Origin: CBDUBU01 sp965365465
GTDB taxonomy: Bacteria; Bacteroidota; Rhodothermia; Rhodothermales; DASSAV01
Direction of reading: 5' to 3'
Assembly: GCA_965365465.1 (NCBI GenBank)
Contig: CBDUBU010000224.1
Coordinates: 1-6,817 of the forward strand
DNA length: 6,817 nucleotides
The notes below the pieces were generated by a model. That model worked only from the letters and a program-made list of their open reading frames with translations, made no database searches and was not told where the DNA came from. This document shows, piece after piece, positions 6,548-6,817 of the stretch. How positions within the stretch are numbered: position 1 is the first letter of the stretch; each line of letters begins with the position of its first letter. The position numbers and the translations under genes are program-made.

Positions 6548-6817
6548 CTACGCCTGTACGGCGCACCCGCACGACCTCCGCACGACCAGATTGGCCGGCA
6601 AGAGGTCCTGCCTCCTTTCCTCCGGTTTTTCGCGCACGGCCCGCAACAACTGCCGCATGGCGCGCGCGCCCAGTTCATAAATCGGCACATGCACCGATGT
6701 AAGCGGCGGGTTCATGTACCGTGAAATCGGAATGTCATCGAAGCCTCCGAGCGCCATGTCCTCCGGGATGCGTATACCTGCCTCGTGCAGCGCTCCTTCA
6801 GCTCGGCGACCACCATG
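6548..6817 (-). CDS. LacI/GalR-family transcriptional regulator, C-terminal part (partial at right edge)
   Basis: The last 89 codons are visible and end at a TAG at 6548-6550. The reading HEAGIRIPEDMALGGFDDIP, then YMNPPLTSVHVPIYELGARA, MRQLL and LPANLVVRRSCG, is the typical end of the periplasmic-binding-protein-like ligand and dimerisation domain of LacI/GalR regulators. The N-terminal helix-turn-helix and most of the sugar-binding domain are outside the window. These proteins usually repress or activate nearby carbohydrate genes in response to a sugar. The next gene starts about 60 bases downstream on the same strand with no terminator between, so the two are probably co-transcribed and this regulator may control the locus. 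The first six or so codons at the edge do not fit the family in this frame, whereas a one-base shift does (see findings), so the gene may be frameshifted or the sequence may have an error near 6804. Confidence 0.9.
   Translation of the reverse strand, partial: HGGRRAEGALHEAGIRIPEDMALGGFDDIPISRYMNPPLTSVHVPIYELGARAMRQLLRAVREKPEERRQDLLPANLVVRRSCGCAVQA

Noticed and set aside
1..6817. CRISPR array, tRNA, rRNA or insertion sequence
   Set aside because: No regularly spaced direct repeats, no recognisable tRNA or rRNA sequence and no transposase-like frame or terminal repeats were seen.

Overview
The window is a GC-rich stretch (roughly 60% G+C by eye) from a bacterium of the Fibrobacterota-Chlorobiota-Bacteroidota (FCB) superphylum. 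The evidence is a type IX secretion (T9SS) C-terminal sorting domain with the NYPNPFNP motif, a TonB-dependent receptor with an N-terminal carboxypeptidase-regulatory-like domain, and a surface protein of a kind I associate with FCB bacteria. High GC together with this style of T9SS tail suggests the Rhodothermota or a similar high-GC lineage. That placement is inference.

All four genes are on the minus strand and read from right to left. (1) 6817-6548: C-terminal end of a LacI/GalR-type transcription regulator, cut by the window edge and probably carrying a one-base frameshift near 6804. (2) 6487-4523: a secreted protein with two CBM9-like carbohydrate-binding domains and a T9SS sorting tail, and no recognisable catalytic domain. 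(3) 4123-1379: a complete 914-residue TonB-dependent outer-membrane receptor. (4) 1302-1: the first 434 residues of a large secreted, Asp-rich protein that runs off the left edge.

The gap between genes 1 and 2 (54-60 bases) and between 3 and 4 (76 bases) is short. Genes 2 and 3 are separated by about 400 bases holding a strong hairpin just after gene 2, a 13-bp dyad, and a short inverted copy of part of the receptor gene. I infer two transcription units, lacI plus the CBM9 gene, then the receptor plus the surface protein. The hairpin may also only attenuate a single operon.

A working model is a sugar-responsive locus: the LacI-type regulator senses a ligand, the CBM9-like protein is displayed or released to bind a glycan, and the TonB receptor imports an oligosaccharide or other ligand. 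No SusD-like partner, glycoside hydrolase or inner-membrane transporter is visible, so the substrate cannot be named. The most unexpected signal is the inverted copy: the plus strand at 4330-4353 encodes the same eight residues (GDANFQEG) as the receptor, differing only at third codon positions.
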